64,000 nt of DNA from Pantoea nemavictus (GCF_037479095.1 NZ_JBBGZW010000001.1:3658001-3722000), one strand, 5' to 3'. Shown: positions 1 to 10,055, counted from the first letter of the stretch. The notes: generated by a model not told the origin, from the letters alone. Numbers and translations: made by a program.

Positions 1-56
1 TGGTAGCGGTCGCTATCCGGCTGCAGGGCTTGCCACGTAATTTGAGTGCTGGTCAA
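1..56 (-). CDS. lonH: LonH (YcbZ) putative Lon-family protease, N-terminal fragment
   Basis: Only the first 18 or so codons are inside the window. Read on the minus strand from a TTG start they give LTSTQITWQALQPDSDRY, which resembles the beginning of E. coli LonH (MTITKLAWRDLVPDTDSYQ). The divergent position next to matP is also that of E. coli. The start is inferred from homology: no good ribosome binding site precedes the TTG and the frame stays open upstream. A TATAAT-like -10 lies on the minus strand at 91-96. The family is an ATP-independent Lon-like peptidase. The rest of the gene lies outside the window. Confidence 0.6.
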   Translation of the reverse strand, partial: MTSTQITWQALQPDSDRY

Positions 57-226
57 AATATTCGCATTAGTCTGTTTTAGGAAAAGCGCGATTATACAGG
101 ATTCGACCCGGTTAATCACGGCGGAGTTCTGGCCCGAATTGTGACACCAGCAACATGTTTTTCCTTGCTGCATCCAGGAAAAAAGCTGTTATTCTTAGTT
201 TGTTACGTGATCACGATGAGATTCCG

Positions 227-694
227 ATGAAATACCAGCAACTCGAAAATCTTGAAAGTGGATGGAAGTGGAAATACCTGGTGAAAAAGCATCGGGAGGG
301 TGAACAGATCACTCGTCATCTTGAGCTCAGTGCGGCGCACGCTGCGGTGGATGCGCTATTGTCGATGGAGAATAGTCCGGTTGATGTTAACGAGTGGATC
401 GCGCAGCATATTCATCCCGATCTTGAGAATCGCCTAAAGCAGACGATACGTGCCCGCCGTAAACGACACTTTAATGCTGAGCATCAGCACACGCGCAAGA
501 AATCGATCGATCTGGAATATTTGGTTTGGCAACGTCTGGCGGGATTAGCACAGCGTCGCAGCAGTACGTTGTCAGAAACCATTGTGCAGTTAATTGAAGA
601 TGCAGAACGTAAAGAGAAGTACGCCAGCCAGATGTCCACTTTGAAGCAAGATCTGCAGGCAATTCTGGGAAAAGGCAGCTCGGACGGCGAGTAA
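227..694 (+). CDS. matP: MatP, Ter macrodomain organiser
   Basis: This 155-residue protein begins [20 protein letters not shown], as MatP does. MatP binds the 13-bp matS sites of the chromosome terminus and condenses and anchors the Ter macrodomain, also contacting the divisome. The N-terminal part is the four-helix DNA-binding region. Around residues 95-150 is the ribbon-helix-helix and C-terminal coiled-coil region ([14 protein letters not shown], then a charged helix). An upstream in-frame ATG at 155 would add 24 residues with no family similarity, so the start at 227 is chosen. The gene sits between divergent lonH and convergent ompA, as in E. coli. No convincing matS copy was noticed by eye. 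Confidence 0.93.
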   Translation: MKYQQLENLESGWKWKYLVKKHREGEQITRHLELSAAHAAVDALLSMENSPVDVNEWIAQHIHPDLENRLKQTIRARRKRHFNAEHQHTRKKSIDLEYLVWQRLAGLAQRRSSTLSETIVQLIEDAERKEKYASQMSTLKQDLQAILGKGSSDGE

Positions 695-724
695 AACTTC
701 TCGCTGCCACTGATTTTCAGCCAT

Positions 725-754
725 AAAAAAACCCCGCCGAAGCGGGGTTTTTTA
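725..754. terminator. Bidirectional rho-independent terminator between matP and ompA
   Basis: An A-run, a GC-rich stem (ACCCCGC, loop CGAA, GCGGGGT) and a T-run form a terminator that works in both directions. It separates the convergent matP and ompA transcripts. Confidence 0.9.
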
Positions 755-766
755 TTGCGTGATAAC

Positions 767-1840
767 TTAAGCCTGTGGCTGAGTTACAACGTCTTTGATA
801 CCTTTCACGTCGATTTCAACGCGACGGTCTGGCGCCAGGCAGTCGATCAGGGCATTACGGCCTTTCACGCTGTCACAGGTGTTGCCAGTAACTGGGTTAG
901 ATTTGCCCATACCGCGTGCAGAGATCTTGTTGGACGGGATACCTTTAGATACGAGGTAATCGACAACAGACTGAGCGCGTTTCTCAGACAGTTTCTGGTT
1001 GTACTGCTCTGAACCGATGCGATCGGTGAAGCCCAGTACTACAACAGAACCGTCTTTCGGATCCATTGAGCTCAGCTGGCTGTACAGCTGATCCAGAGCC
1101 TGCTGACCTTCTGGCTTCAGAGTTGCCTTGTTGAAGGTGAACAGAACGTCAGACTTCAGGGTGAAACGCTTGGTTTCAACAACTGGAGCTGGAGCTGGAG
1201 CCGGAGCTACAACTGGTGCTGCATCTTCATCCTGACCGAAGCGGTAAGAAACGCCTACGCTCAGCATGCTGTTGTCTGGACGTGCACCAACGGTACCTGC
1301 GTCACCGATGTTGTTAACCCACTGATAGTCCAGGCGAGTCGCCCAGTTTTTGGTCAGTGCGTATTCAACACCAACAGCAGCCAGCGGAGAAACGCCGGTG
1401 TCGTGGTCGCTGATACGGTTGCCAGTACGGCTGTCGAACTGAGTAGAATCAGCACGCCATACCATACCACCCAGACGGGTGTAGACGTCGAGGTCGTCAG
1501 CAATTGGGTAGCTCAGTTTAGCGGCCAGCTGAACGCCTTGTGCTTTGAATGCGCCGTTTACTACGTCGCCTTTGTTAGGCATACGGCCTAACCAGTCATA
1601 ACCCAGCTCGAAGCCCAGGTACGGGTTAGCCTGATAACCCATGAACGCACCAGCACCCAGCTGAGATTCGTGAGTTGGACCGTCGTTGTTCACGTAATTG
1701 TTACCGTAGTAACCAGTATCGTGATACTGAGACCAGCCCAGTTTAGCACCGGTATACCAGGTGTTATCTTTAGGTGCGGCCTGCGCTACGGTAGCGAAGC
1801 CAGCCAGTGCCACTGCAATTGCGATAGCTGTCTTTTTCAT
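767..1840 (-). CDS. ompA: OmpA major outer-membrane porin and structural protein
   Basis: This is OmpA: a 21-residue signal peptide ending AQA|APKDN, then an eight-stranded beta-barrel (about residues 22-200). A proline/alanine hinge ([13 protein letters not shown]) leads to a periplasmic OmpA domain (about 225-345) that binds peptidoglycan. That domain carries the usual [13 protein letters not shown] stretch and the cysteine pair of [13 protein letters not shown]. Length is 357 residues, close to E. coli (346). A long leader with a GAGG ribosome site precedes the ATG. By analogy with enterobacteria, mRNA stability and the MicA small RNA probably regulate it; MicA itself is not in the window. 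Orientation next to sulA is conserved. Confidence 0.97.
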   Translation of the reverse strand: MKKTAIAIAVALAGFATVAQAAPKDNTWYTGAKLGWSQYHDTGYYGNNYVNNDGPTHESQLGAGAFMGYQANPYLGFELGYDWLGRMPNKGDVVNGAFKAQGVQLAAKLSYPIADDLDVYTRLGGMVWRADSTQFDSRTGNRISDHDTGVSPLAAVGVEYALTKNWATRLDYQWVNNIGDAGTVGARPDNSMLSVGVSYRFGQDEDAAPVVAPAPAPAPVVETKRFTLKSDVLFTFNKATLKPEGQQALDQLYSQLSSMDPKDGSVVVLGFTDRIGSEQYNQKLSEKRAQSVVDYLVSKGIPSNKISARGMGKSNPVTGNTCDSVKGRNALIDCLAPDRRVEIDVKGIKDVVTQPQA

Positions 1841-1974
1841 TTTTGCGCCTCGTTATCATCCAAATAGGCAATGAGCAAAAAGGTTGCTCTTTGTGTTAAT
1901 CCTTCGCCGGGTCTAAACGCTCGCTTTTGACTCTACCGAAAAAACGGAGGTTATTGAGCACCCTGGCGAGCTAA

Positions 1975-2002
1975 AGTCTACAACGAGATTGGAAACTTAC
2001 AA
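1975..2002 (-). promoter_or_regulatory. ompA promoter and long 5' leader
   Basis: On the minus strand, TTGTAA (positions 1997-2002) and TAGACT (1975-1980) are separated by 16 bp. To my recollection this arrangement and the surrounding bases match the E. coli ompA promoter. Transcription should start near 1968, giving a leader of about 128 nt before the ATG at 1840. The region 1841-2190 holds this leader and promoter and no gene. Confidence 0.75.
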
Positions 2003-2190
2003 GTATGATGTGACGCCGTGCAGCAAAAAAACAGGGATTTATACACACATTTTAACAAATCGCATGGCAAAATCTTCGCCATCAGAAAAGAAAAAAGCGG
2101 CTAAACCATTGTCATAGCTGGCGGGAAAAGAATCAGTGGCTTAGCGGCAACTTATGCAAAAAAAATGCTGAGAAAATTCCTGGAATTTAC

Positions 2191-2682
2191 TTAATGAAAC
2201 AAATCTGACGGAATTTTTGCGGCTTTGGGTTGTCTGGAGAGGGCATATTGGTGTCCCTGAGGACGCAAAATCAGACCAAGCGCTTCACCTTCGGCCGCTG
2301 CTTGTTCCAATTCCAGGCGCTCTTCATCACTCAATTCGTACGGAATCCAGGCTAGAACCACGCTATAATTACCCGTGCGCAATGCTTTCACCATACTTTC
2401 TACCGTATTAAAGCGCTCAGATTCAGTGATGTGCATACTCTTTTCTAACGGCAATCCCGACTGCTGCATCCAGCTACGGTTCAGTTTATGAGCTGGCGTT
2501 AGCCATAACTGCCAGCGTGATTGTTCGCTCAGCTGTTTTAACACCGGCAGCAGCATAAGTTGCATCATTCCAGGCTGTTCGCTGGAACGCAGTTCAGTGA
2601 TTCCACCCAGCGAAGGCTTCGCTAAACTTGATGAAGCGTAACGATGAGAACGATCAGCAGGGCCAAAGAAATGAGTACGCAT
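2191..2682 (-). CDS. sulA: SulA, SOS cell-division inhibitor
   Basis: This 163-residue protein matches SulA, which binds FtsZ and blocks Z-ring formation during the SOS response. The central region (GITELRSSEQPGMMQLMLLP and SRWQLWLTPAHKLNRSW) is the conserved RecA-like fold. The C-terminus ends in His (SDLFH), as in E. coli SulA where this end is recognised by Lon. A near-perfect LexA box lies just upstream, at 2703-2722. The gene is immediately upstream of ompA and divergent from sxy, as in E. coli. Confidence 0.95.
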   Translation of the reverse strand: MRTHFFGPADRSHRYASSSLAKPSLGGITELRSSEQPGMMQLMLLPVLKQLSEQSRWQLWLTPAHKLNRSWMQQSGLPLEKSMHITESERFNTVESMVKALRTGNYSVVLAWIPYELSDEERLELEQAAAEGEALGLILRPQGHQYALSRQPKAAKIPSDLFH

Positions 2683-2702
2683 AATTTAATCACTCAGTAA
2701 TG

Positions 2703-2722
2703 AACTGTATGAATATACAGTA
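2703..2722. promoter_or_regulatory. LexA (SOS) box of sulA
   Basis: The sequence CTGT-N8-ACAG (2705-2720) is a canonical SOS operator with an AT-rich palindromic centre. It lies about 20 bp upstream of the sulA start codon, so LexA bound there would cover the promoter. Confidence 0.93.
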
Positions 2723-2904
2723 ATGGCTTCCTGGATAAAGATCAACCTCAATTTCTGAAAACGCCTCGCAATTTCTGCACAAGATTCCTTTCACACGCTT
2801 TTATTCATTGAACAGCTAAATCGTTTTTCATATCTTCTAAGCAGATGAATCAAAGAGCTTTTATAGGAAATTTCCCGTCCATGGAATGAAATTAAGGGAG
2901 AGTT

Positions 2905-3534
2905 ATGAAAAGAAATAACCCGGTAGTTGAACAATCAAAAGCGCAGTTAGCTGCATTAGGAAAAATCGAATCACGAACCCAGTTCGGTGGTTATGCATTG
3001 ACTGTTGAGAAGGTGATCTTTGCCTACATCAATGAGGATGCGCTCTATTTACGAGCCAGCGAGGCGCTTCACGTCTACAACGCACAGCGTTCACTCGAAC
3101 CCCTGGTATACCGAAAACGTGGCATGCCGGTGACCTTAAGCTACTTCAAAGTTGATAAGCAATTGTGGCAAGACTCTGAGCGATTACTGCAGTTATCGGC
3201 CAGCTCTCTTCGGGCTGCTCAGGATGAAGCCGCGACAAGACTTGTCTCGCTGCGGTTGAAAGATCTGCCCAATCTTAGCCTGCGACTGGAGCTCATGCTG
3301 CATAAGGTGGGGATCTGCTCAGTGCGGCTACTTTGTGAAACGGGATCGCGGCAAAGCTGGCTGAAACTGCGAGCGTTGAATAAGCATATTGGGTTGAAAA
3401 CGCTGCTGGCGCTGGAAGGCGCGATATCAGGACATCACGAAGCAGCACTGCCCAGTGAAATTAGAGAGGAACTCTACGCCTGGTATTTAAAAACGCTCCG
3501 CCAGCATGCGGCGGCGGAGCATTTACAGCGTTAG
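2905..3534 (+). CDS. sxy: Sxy/TfoX, competence activator acting with CRP
   Basis: This 209-residue protein has the two-domain architecture of Sxy (TfoX). The N-terminal domain includes RTQFGGYALTVEKVIFAYI, and the C-terminal domain includes LPNLSLRLELMLHKVGI and a helix-hairpin-helix-like segment. In E. coli and Haemophilus the protein lets CRP act at CRP-S promoters of DNA-uptake genes. A strong ribosome site (AAGGGAGAG) precedes the ATG. The gene is divergent from sulA and its end overlaps convergent yccS by 4 bp, as expected for the enterobacterial locus. Confidence 0.92.
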   Translation: MKRNNPVVEQSKAQLAALGKIESRTQFGGYALTVEKVIFAYINEDALYLRASEALHVYNAQRSLEPLVYRKRGMPVTLSYFKVDKQLWQDSERLLQLSASSLRAAQDEAATRLVSLRLKDLPNLSLRLELMLHKVGICSVRLLCETGSRQSWLKLRALNKHIGLKTLLALEGAISGHHEAALPSEIREELYAWYLKTLRQHAAAEHLQR

Positions 3535-5669
3535 TGATTAACAAGGGTACGGCGCAGCCGGGCAATCTCAGGCATTAATGCGACCAACAATCCCAATTGT
3601 TGAATGACAAGGGGTGCGCGTGTATCTGGGCTGGTTTTCATCTCGCTCAGGCGCATCATTAATTTGTGCTGCATATCTGTGGCTTGAGCATCTGTGACAC
3701 GTTCGATCTGCAGCACATCTTCAATGAAGCAGACCGCATCATCTAGCAAAGTAAGCAGCTTATTATCCGCCAGACGCTCGCGATGCGCTCCTAGCGCAGA
3801 GATATAGCTGAGGAAGGAGTGATTCAGGCATAACAGCCGAAACGCATTTTCACGTAGTGGTTGTTGAAGCTTGAGCTCACCACTAATGTTGGACACCACG
3901 GAGGCGAGCTCAGCATCGGCATTGTGCGCATCGCGACGCGCCACACGATAATCGAGGCGATTATCTTTACCTTGATGGTATTGCAGCATGATCGCATCCA
4001 GATAGCGGCAATTGGCGTCAAGTGTCCGATCGGCCACGGCGGTAATTTTACGAAAGCGCCAATCTGGCCAGACAAACGCAACAGCCAGCCATGCCAGTCC
4101 GCAGCCTAGCAAGGTATCGACTACGCGCGGTAACGCTACTTCAAACCCTTCACCCAGTAGGTTAAAGCACAGCAATACCAGCAGGGTGATAAACAAGGTA
4201 GCTTGAGCATACTGAATCTGGCGAAAGGCGAAGAACAACACGCCGCTCAACACAATCAGCACCAGTTGGCCTTCGATGGACGGCACCAGCCATAGCACCG
4301 GTAAGCCAATAGCGATACCGGCGAGTGTACCGCCGATACGCAATGCCAGGCGCCGTCGGGTCGCGTTGTAGTTAGGTTGGCAGACAAACAGGCTGGTGAG
4401 CAATATCCAGTAGCCGCGATCAACACCGGTGATTTGAATAAAGGCATAGCCGACACAAAGCACCAGTGACATGCGCACCGCATGGCGAAACAGCGCGGAA
4501 TGCGGACTGAGATGACGACTTAGTCGCAAGCGGATATCGGCCCAGCCGCTGAGTCCTTCACGTGAAAGATGGTTATCACTTTGCGGTGAAGGCTCCGCCA
4601 GCATCTGCTCCGACTCAATGGATGCCAGTTGCGCATCAATAGCCCGCAGATTACGCAGCAGCCAAAACAGCGCGTGGATGTGCGGATCCTGTGGCTCATT
4701 TTGCTGCAGCCGTTGCAGCGCGGTTTCCAGTCGTTCGAAGGTGCGTTCAAAATGGCTGTCGTGATGCCATGGCTGACGCAGCAGAATGGTTTCTGCCAGT
4801 TGACGACAGGCCCGCGCCTGCATATTCATTAAACGCTGGAAACGGAATAGCACTTCATTGTAACGCCAGTTATCGCGCAGCAGATGGTATTGCAGATGCG
4901 AGGAGCTGGCACGTTCATGAATATCCTGCGCGACAAAATAGTAGTGCAGGCTGCGGCGGGTGCTGCGTGAACCACGGTCGCCGCGTAGCCGACTCTGAAT
5001 GGTGCTTTTGGTGAGGTTAAGCTGTGCCACCAATTGGCTATTGACCATCGCGGTGGCGACTAAAGTGGCATCATCATGCTCACCGCCATCGGGATCGAAC
5101 AGGTTAGCTTTAGCTTCCAGATAACGCGCCAGCTGTGAAAAGCTACCCGCCAGTTGTTCCTGTACCGGACGTACTGGGAACATTAAATGGCCGATGAAGG
5201 TTAACAGGTTGTACCAAAGGGCCCCAATCAATAGCAGCGACGGTTGCATCCACCATTGCGGGAATAAGCCAATTCCCAACATGGTGTAAACCGCAATTAA
5301 CAGAGCGCCGAAGGCGATGGTGGCATAACGCTGCCCCAGCGCACCGAGCAAAATGAAGCCCCAGCTGGAGAGTGCTAAACCCAAACCGAACGCCCAGGGA
5401 TGCGGAAACAGCAACTCCACCGAAACGGAGGCGATGCAGAAACACACTAATGTGATGACAAGATTGCGTACGCGCCCAACCCAGCGATCGTCGAGGTCGG
5501 CCAGCGCCGCAGCAACCACGCCAAGGGTCAGCGGGATCGTCCACTCGATTTGGTGTAGCCACCACGGCACTGCCGCGCATCCTGTCAAAGCAAAGAAGAT
5601 GCGCAGCAAATAGCGCAAGCTGCTGTTAAACAGATAACGTCGCCAGCCTGGCAAAGCGTCATGCATCAT
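3531..5669 (-). CDS. yccS: YccS, inner-membrane protein of the YccS/YhfK family
   Basis: This 712-residue membrane protein has two sets of about five to six hydrophobic segments (near residues 20-165 and 395-520), each followed by a large helical cytoplasmic region. That is the duplicated architecture of the YccS family (FUSC-like, related to aromatic-acid exporter AaeB). The ending and neighbourhood match E. coli yccS. Its transported substrate is not established. It is followed downstream by convergent sxy and preceded, 9 bp away, by yccF, with which it is probably cotranscribed. Confidence 0.9.
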   Translation of the reverse strand: MMHDALPGWRRYLFNSSLRYLLRIFFALTGCAAVPWWLHQIEWTIPLTLGVVAAALADLDDRWVGRVRNLVITLVCFCIASVSVELLFPHPWAFGLGLALSSWGFILLGALGQRYATIAFGALLIAVYTMLGIGLFPQWWMQPSLLLIGALWYNLLTFIGHLMFPVRPVQEQLAGSFSQLARYLEAKANLFDPDGGEHDDATLVATAMVNSQLVAQLNLTKSTIQSRLRGDRGSRSTRRSLHYYFVAQDIHERASSSHLQYHLLRDNWRYNEVLFRFQRLMNMQARACRQLAETILLRQPWHHDSHFERTFERLETALQRLQQNEPQDPHIHALFWLLRNLRAIDAQLASIESEQMLAEPSPQSDNHLSREGLSGWADIRLRLSRHLSPHSALFRHAVRMSLVLCVGYAFIQITGVDRGYWILLTSLFVCQPNYNATRRRLALRIGGTLAGIAIGLPVLWLVPSIEGQLVLIVLSGVLFFAFRQIQYAQATLFITLLVLLCFNLLGEGFEVALPRVVDTLLGCGLAWLAVAFVWPDWRFRKITAVADRTLDANCRYLDAIMLQYHQGKDNRLDYRVARRDAHNADAELASVVSNISGELKLQQPLRENAFRLLCLNHSFLSYISALGAHRERLADNKLLTLLDDAVCFIEDVLQIERVTDAQATDMQHKLMMRLSEMKTSPDTRAPLVIQQLGLLVALMPEIARLRRTLVNH

Positions 5670-5678
5670 TGAACGGCC

Positions 5679-6122
5679 TCAGTAACGGCGACGCGCATTG
5701 GCTTCACGCGCGGCCTGAGCTTCTTCAACGGATACCACGCGACGGCCTACTGGCCACAGCGCAATGGCAGCGATTTTGAAGTTAGCGATGCCAACCGGAA
5801 TGCCGATGATGGTCAGACATTGCACAATACCTGCTGAGATGTGGGCCAGACACAGCCACCAGCCAAACAGCAGCAGCCAAAAGATATTCAGGAAAGTGCC
5901 GCCGGTATTCATCACGTGGCTTTTGTTGTCTGGACGCAGCACATCAACATGTACCGCTTCATTGCCGAACGGCAGCAGCGATAATTTGGTGATTTCCCAG
6001 CAGGAGCGCGTCAGCGGCAGCGTAAAAATCAGCACAATGCTGACTAATGTGGCAAACAGCCAGCTCAGCGTGGTGAAAAAACCACCGAGAATGAAATTCA
6101 GAATATTTAAAACGGTACGCAT
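5679..6122 (-). CDS. yccF: YccF, small inner-membrane protein with paired YccF domains
   Basis: Starting at MRTVLNILNFILGG the protein is 147 residues, like E. coli YccF. It contains two copies of the YccF domain: FTLPLTRSCWEITKLSLLPFG and the related IIGIPVGIANFKIAAIALWP near the C-terminus, with hydrophobic segments between. An upstream ATG at 6233 would add 37 unrelated residues and is rejected. It is an inner-membrane protein of unknown function, probably in one transcript with yccS. Confidence 0.9.
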   Translation of the reverse strand: MRTVLNILNFILGGFFTTLSWLFATLVSIVLIFTLPLTRSCWEITKLSLLPFGNEAVHVDVLRPDNKSHVMNTGGTFLNIFWLLLFGWWLCLAHISAGIVQCLTIIGIPVGIANFKIAAIALWPVGRRVVSVEEAQAAREANARRRY

Positions 6123-6245
6123 AACGCGATTTTCCTTTTGCAATCCGCAATATGTGGCGCCAAGTTTAGCCTGTTTTAAGGCTGGAGCGCCAAGAGTCTG
6201 ACAGGTAAACTGCGCGATAATCGAATTCCTCATGACGGTGCGGAC

Positions 6246-8300
6246 ATGGAACTGAAAGCAACATCAATGGGTAAACGTCTGGCACAGCATCCCTATAACC
6301 GGGTTCGCCTGTTGGCGGCTGGCGTAGAAGTCAGCGGCGATCGCCATGAATATCTCATCCCGTTCAATCAGCTGCTCAACATTGCCTGCAAACGCGGCAT
6401 GGTGTGGGGCGAGCTGGAATTTTTGCTGCCAGAAGAAAAAGTCGTGCGCCTGCATGGAACTGAATGGCAGGAAACTCAGCGTTTTTTCCACTACTTACAA
6501 CATGCCTGGCAGCAGTGGAGCCAGGAGATGAGCGAGGTAAGCGCTGAGGTGCTGGTGGCGTTGGAACAGGAAATCCTCGCCTTTACGGAGCAGGACCGCT
6601 GGCTAAAACGCAGTGAGCTCAGCGCGGTGAAAGAGAGCATTAGCCGTCAGTTCTCCGCCTTACCATTACCTCTCGAACGGATTGCCGAGTTCGATAACTG
6701 CCGTGAACGTTGGGCGTTCTGCCAACAATGGCTGGAGCAAGGTGAAACGGCCATCCGCCAACGCAATCGCGCATGGACCAGCAAGATCCTCAAGGATTAT
6801 CAGGAATTTTTCTCCACGATCGAAACCACGCCGCTCAATCCATCGCAATGTGAAGCGGTGGTCAACGGCGAAGATGCGCTGCTGGTGCTGGCGGGGGCGG
6901 GCAGCGGCAAAACCTCGGTGCTGGTGGCACGTGCAGGCTGGCTGCTGAAGCGCAAGCTGGGACAACCGGATCAAATTCTGCTGCTGGCGTTTGGACGTCA
7001 GGCGGCGGAAGAGATGAATGAACGCATTCAAACTCGCCTTGGCGAAAGCGCCATTCAGGCGCGTACTTTCCATGCGCTGGCGCTGCACATCATCCGCGAA
7101 GGCAGCAATAAACAACCGGTGATCAGTAAACTGGAGAGCGACAGCAAAGCGCGTCGACAGTTGCTGATTGAGACCTGGCGTGAGCAGTGCAATAGCAAGA
7201 AGGCGCAGGCCAGCGGCTGGCGCCAGTGGTTGCAGGACGAGTTGGAGTGGGAAATCCCCGAAGGCCCATTCTGGCAAGATGACAAACTGGCGCAGCGTAT
7301 CGCCTCGCGTATGGAGCGTTGGCTCGGATTAATGCGCATGCACGGCGGCGCGCAGGCGGCAATGATCGCGGATGTGGCGGAAGAGCAGCGCGACAATTTC
7401 AGCAAGCGCGTCAAGCTGATGGCACCGCTGCTAAAAGCGTGGAAAAGCGCGCTGAAAGAGGAGGGCGCGGTCGATTTTTCCGGGCTGATTCATCAGGCGA
7501 TTGCCATTCTGGATAAAGGGCGTTTTATCAGCCCGTGGAAACATATTCTGGTCGATGAATTCCAGGATATCTCACCGCAGCGCGCCGCACTGCTGACGGC
7601 ACTGCGTCAGCAAAATAAGCGTACCAGCCTCTACGCAGTAGGCGATGACTGGCAGGCGATCTATCGCTTTAGCGGGGCCGAGATGAGTCTGACCACCGCG
7701 TTCCATCACTATTTTGGCGATGGCGACCGTTGTGTGCTGGATACCACTTATCGCTTTAACGATCGCATTGGTGAGATTGCCAATCGTTTTGTGCAACAAA
7801 ACCCGCATCAACTGCGCAAACCGCTTAATAGTCTGAGCAAAGGTAATAAGAAATCGGTGACGTTGCTGCCGCACGAGCAGCTGGAGCCGCTATTGGATAA
7901 ATTAAGTGGCTATGCCAAATCAGATGAGCGTGTGCTACTGCTGGCGCGCTATCACCATTTGCGTCCCACTGTGCTGGATAAAGCCAAAACGCGCTGGCCG
8001 AAACTGCAACTGGATTTCATGACCATTCACGCCAGTAAAGGTCAGCAGGCAGATTTTGTCATTGTGCTGGGCCTGCATCAGGGACGCGACGGCTTCCCAG
8101 CAGAAGCGCGTGAATCGATCATGGAACAGGGTTTGTTGCCGCAGCCGGAAGATTTCCCGGATGCGGAGGAGCGACGTTTGGCGTATGTAGCAATGACGCG
8201 TGCACGCCAACAGGTGTGGCTGATGTTCGATAAAGATCGGCCTTCGGTTTTTGTCGAACACTTCCGCGAGCTGGGTGTACCGCAAAGCCGCAAGGCCTGA
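6246..8300 (+). CDS. helD: DNA helicase IV (HelD), superfamily 1 3'-5' helicase
   Basis: This 684-residue UvrD-like helicase carries an N-terminal helicase IV domain (residues 1-95). Walker A is AGAGSGKT near residue 217 and Walker B is LVDEFQD near 437. Motifs VGDDWQAIYRF, TIHASKGQQADFVIVLG and AYVAMTRARQQVWL follow. HelD unwinds DNA with ATP and takes part in RecF-pathway recombination in E. coli. Length equals the E. coli protein. It is divergent from yccF and ends 3 bp from convergent mgsA. Confidence 0.96.
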   Translation: MELKATSMGKRLAQHPYNRVRLLAAGVEVSGDRHEYLIPFNQLLNIACKRGMVWGELEFLLPEEKVVRLHGTEWQETQRFFHYLQHAWQQWSQEMSEVSAEVLVALEQEILAFTEQDRWLKRSELSAVKESISRQFSALPLPLERIAEFDNCRERWAFCQQWLEQGETAIRQRNRAWTSKILKDYQEFFSTIETTPLNPSQCEAVVNGEDALLVLAGAGSGKTSVLVARAGWLLKRKLGQPDQILLLAFGRQAAEEMNERIQTRLGESAIQARTFHALALHIIREGSNKQPVISKLESDSKARRQLLIETWREQCNSKKAQASGWRQWLQDELEWEIPEGPFWQDDKLAQRIASRMERWLGLMRMHGGAQAAMIADVAEEQRDNFSKRVKLMAPLLKAWKSALKEEGAVDFSGLIHQAIAILDKGRFISPWKHILVDEFQDISPQRAALLTALRQQNKRTSLYAVGDDWQAIYRFSGAEMSLTTAFHHYFGDGDRCVLDTTYRFNDRIGEIANRFVQQNPHQLRKPLNSLSKGNKKSVTLLPHEQLEPLLDKLSGYAKSDERVLLLARYHHLRPTVLDKAKTRWPKLQLDFMTIHASKGQQADFVIVLGLHQGRDGFPAEARESIMEQGLLPQPEDFPDAEERRLAYVAMTRARQQVWLMFDKDRPSVFVEHFRELGVPQSRKA

Positions 8301-8303
8301 TGA

Positions 8304-8765
8304 TTACGATTTCAGGCGATCGGCGAGGTAACGCTGATAGTCTGGAATCTGGATCTCAATCTGCTCGGCAAACTTCGGTGACTGGATAATAAAATCTGCG
8401 GTGGTGCGATTATTGGCCACCGGGATGTTCCACACCGTTGCCAGGCGCAGCAACGCTTTCACATCCGGATCGTGCGGCACAGCGTTCAACGGATCCCAGA
8501 AGAAAATCAACACATCAATTTTGCCTTCCGAAATCAACGCACCAACCTGCTGATCGCCACCCATCGGCCCGCTCAGCATGGCGTTAACATCCAAACCGGT
8601 ATGACGATTTATCAGGTTACCGGTCGTACCGGTGGCGTACAGCACATGAGTTTGCAAGGTACTTTGGTTAATTTGCACCCACTCCAGCAGCGAGGCTTTA
8701 CAGTGGTCATGTGCAACGAGGGCGATATGTTTTTGAACCTGAAGGGTACGAACGGTCTGCTCCAT
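8304..8765 (-). CDS. mgsA: Methylglyoxal synthase
   Basis: MgsA converts dihydroxyacetone phosphate to methylglyoxal and phosphate, a bypass of lower glycolysis under phosphate limitation. The 153 residues include the conserved [11 protein letters not shown] phosphate site, [13 protein letters not shown], and the active-site stretch [21 protein letters not shown]. Size matches the E. coli enzyme (152). It converges on helD with only 3 bp between the stops. No separate terminator was seen, so its transcript may run into the antisense of helD. Confidence 0.96.
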   Translation of the reverse strand: MEQTVRTLQVQKHIALVAHDHCKASLLEWVQINQSTLQTHVLYATGTTGNLINRHTGLDVNAMLSGPMGGDQQVGALISEGKIDVLIFFWDPLNAVPHDPDVKALLRLATVWNIPVANNRTTADFIIQSPKFAEQIEIQIPDYQRYLADRLKS

Positions 8766-8833
8766 AGGGCTTCCTGTTTCTTCTCATGCATTATTTGTTA
8801 ATGCAGGAGTTTACCCCTGGCGTTTCATTACTA

Positions 8834-9460
8834 TCAACTTGCGCGTAAGGTTTTCATCCAGCTAATAAAACGCAAACGGGTTGCAGCATCAAAACGCTTG
8901 AACCAGCCTTGCAAAGCGGGTAGATCGCTGACGTCTTGCCAGGCGTAATCGAGATTCAGCTGTGCCTCATTAGCACTGAGCGAATGGAGGGCAAAGCGTG
9001 GCACCGAAGCCGCGTGCGCATCGCGATTGTAATTCACCATCGCTTTTTCAAAATCGTTATCACTTGCCCGCGGCAGGTGGTCGCGCAAGCTAGTAATTTC
9101 GATGCCTCGCTCATCAATTAGTTGAAAGTTCAAGGTTTTATCAAAAGCGTTGCGCTCACGACGGTTATTTAAGGCAGGTAAGCGGATAGCAACAGAATGG
9201 GCGTTGGCATTAAAAGTGACAATCATGGGCACCGACTGAAAATGCGTGGCATCGGCAGCCGGTTTTTCTACACGGAAGAGAAACTGATGCTGTCCACGTT
9301 CCAGCTCAAGACTTCCAGCGCCTTTCAATAACGAGCCGGAAATTTTGCGACCGTCTAACACCAACAATTCGATCTCGGGATCGAGCTTAAGCGTAATGGC
9401 ATGACAGGATGCTGATACGAGCAACATGAGTAAACCCGTAGCAGTAAAGGACAGCTTCAT
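8834..9460 (-). CDS. yccT: YccT/CsgI periplasmic protein (DUF2057), curli inhibitor family
   Basis: Beginning at MKLSFTATGLL the product is 208 residues with a Sec signal peptide (cleavage near SCHA|ITLKLD). The DUF2057 segment LLVLDGRKISGSLLKGAGSLEL follows. An in-frame ATG 15 bp upstream is less likely. The E. coli homologue, renamed CsgI, is a periplasmic protein reported to inhibit CsgA polymerisation. No csg genes are in this window, so that role is inferred only from homology. The gene is divergent from yccU. Confidence 0.85.
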   Translation of the reverse strand: MKLSFTATGLLMLLVSASCHAITLKLDPEIELLVLDGRKISGSLLKGAGSLELERGQHQFLFRVEKPAADATHFQSVPMIVTFNANAHSVAIRLPALNNRRERNAFDKTLNFQLIDERGIEITSLRDHLPRASDNDFEKAMVNYNRDAHAASVPRFALHSLSANEAQLNLDYAWQDVSDLPALQGWFKRFDAATRLRFISWMKTLRAS

Positions 9461-9637
9461 TGCAACTCCCGGCAAAAGGGGGGTAATCGAATATGTGTAG
9501 CAAAGTATTACATTATGGCAGTAAATTTACATTTTTACATATTTATTCGTGCGGCTGCGCAAACTTCTGGTGCGCAGCATTAGCAGCGTAAAGTGCAATG
9601 CCAACTACACTTAGGCGAATGAACCAGGAGAAAAAAG

Positions 9638-10051
9638 ATGAATGATCAAACAATTCGCGATGTGCTCACCAAAACTAAACGTATCGCATTAGTAGGCGCC
9701 AGCGATCGCCCCGACCGACCAAGCTATGGCGTAATGAAATATTTGCTCGATCAGGGCTACGAGGTGATTCCGGTCAGTCCGAAACTGGCTGGTCAGCAGC
9801 TTCTGGGCCAAACGGCTTATGCCACGCTGGCAGATGTTCCGGGAAAAGTGGATATGGTAGATGTGTTTCGCAATGCCGAAGCGGCATGGGGCGTGGCGCA
9901 GGAAGCGATCGCCATTGGTGCGGATACCTTGTGGCTACAGCTGGGTGTGATTAATGAGCAGGCTGCAGTGTTAGCGCAGGACGCGGGTATGACGGTGATC
10001 ATGGATCGTTGTCCGAAAATTGAAATTCCGCGCTTGGGAATAACGCACTAA
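9638..10051 (+). CDS. yccU: YccU, CoA-binding Rossmann-fold protein
   Basis: This 137-residue protein is a single CoA-binding domain. It has ALVGASDRPDRPSYGVMKYL near the N-terminus, GYEVIPVSP in the second strand, and DTLWLQLGVINEQAA followed by MDRCPKIE at the end. It resembles the CoA-binding part of succinyl-CoA synthetase alpha chains. The exact cellular function is unknown. A strong terminator follows directly at 10056-10079. Confidence 0.9.
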   Translation: MNDQTIRDVLTKTKRIALVGASDRPDRPSYGVMKYLLDQGYEVIPVSPKLAGQQLLGQTAYATLADVPGKVDMVDVFRNAEAAWGVAQEAIAIGADTLWLQLGVINEQAAVLAQDAGMTVIMDRCPKIEIPRLGITH

Positions 10052-10055
10052 AAGT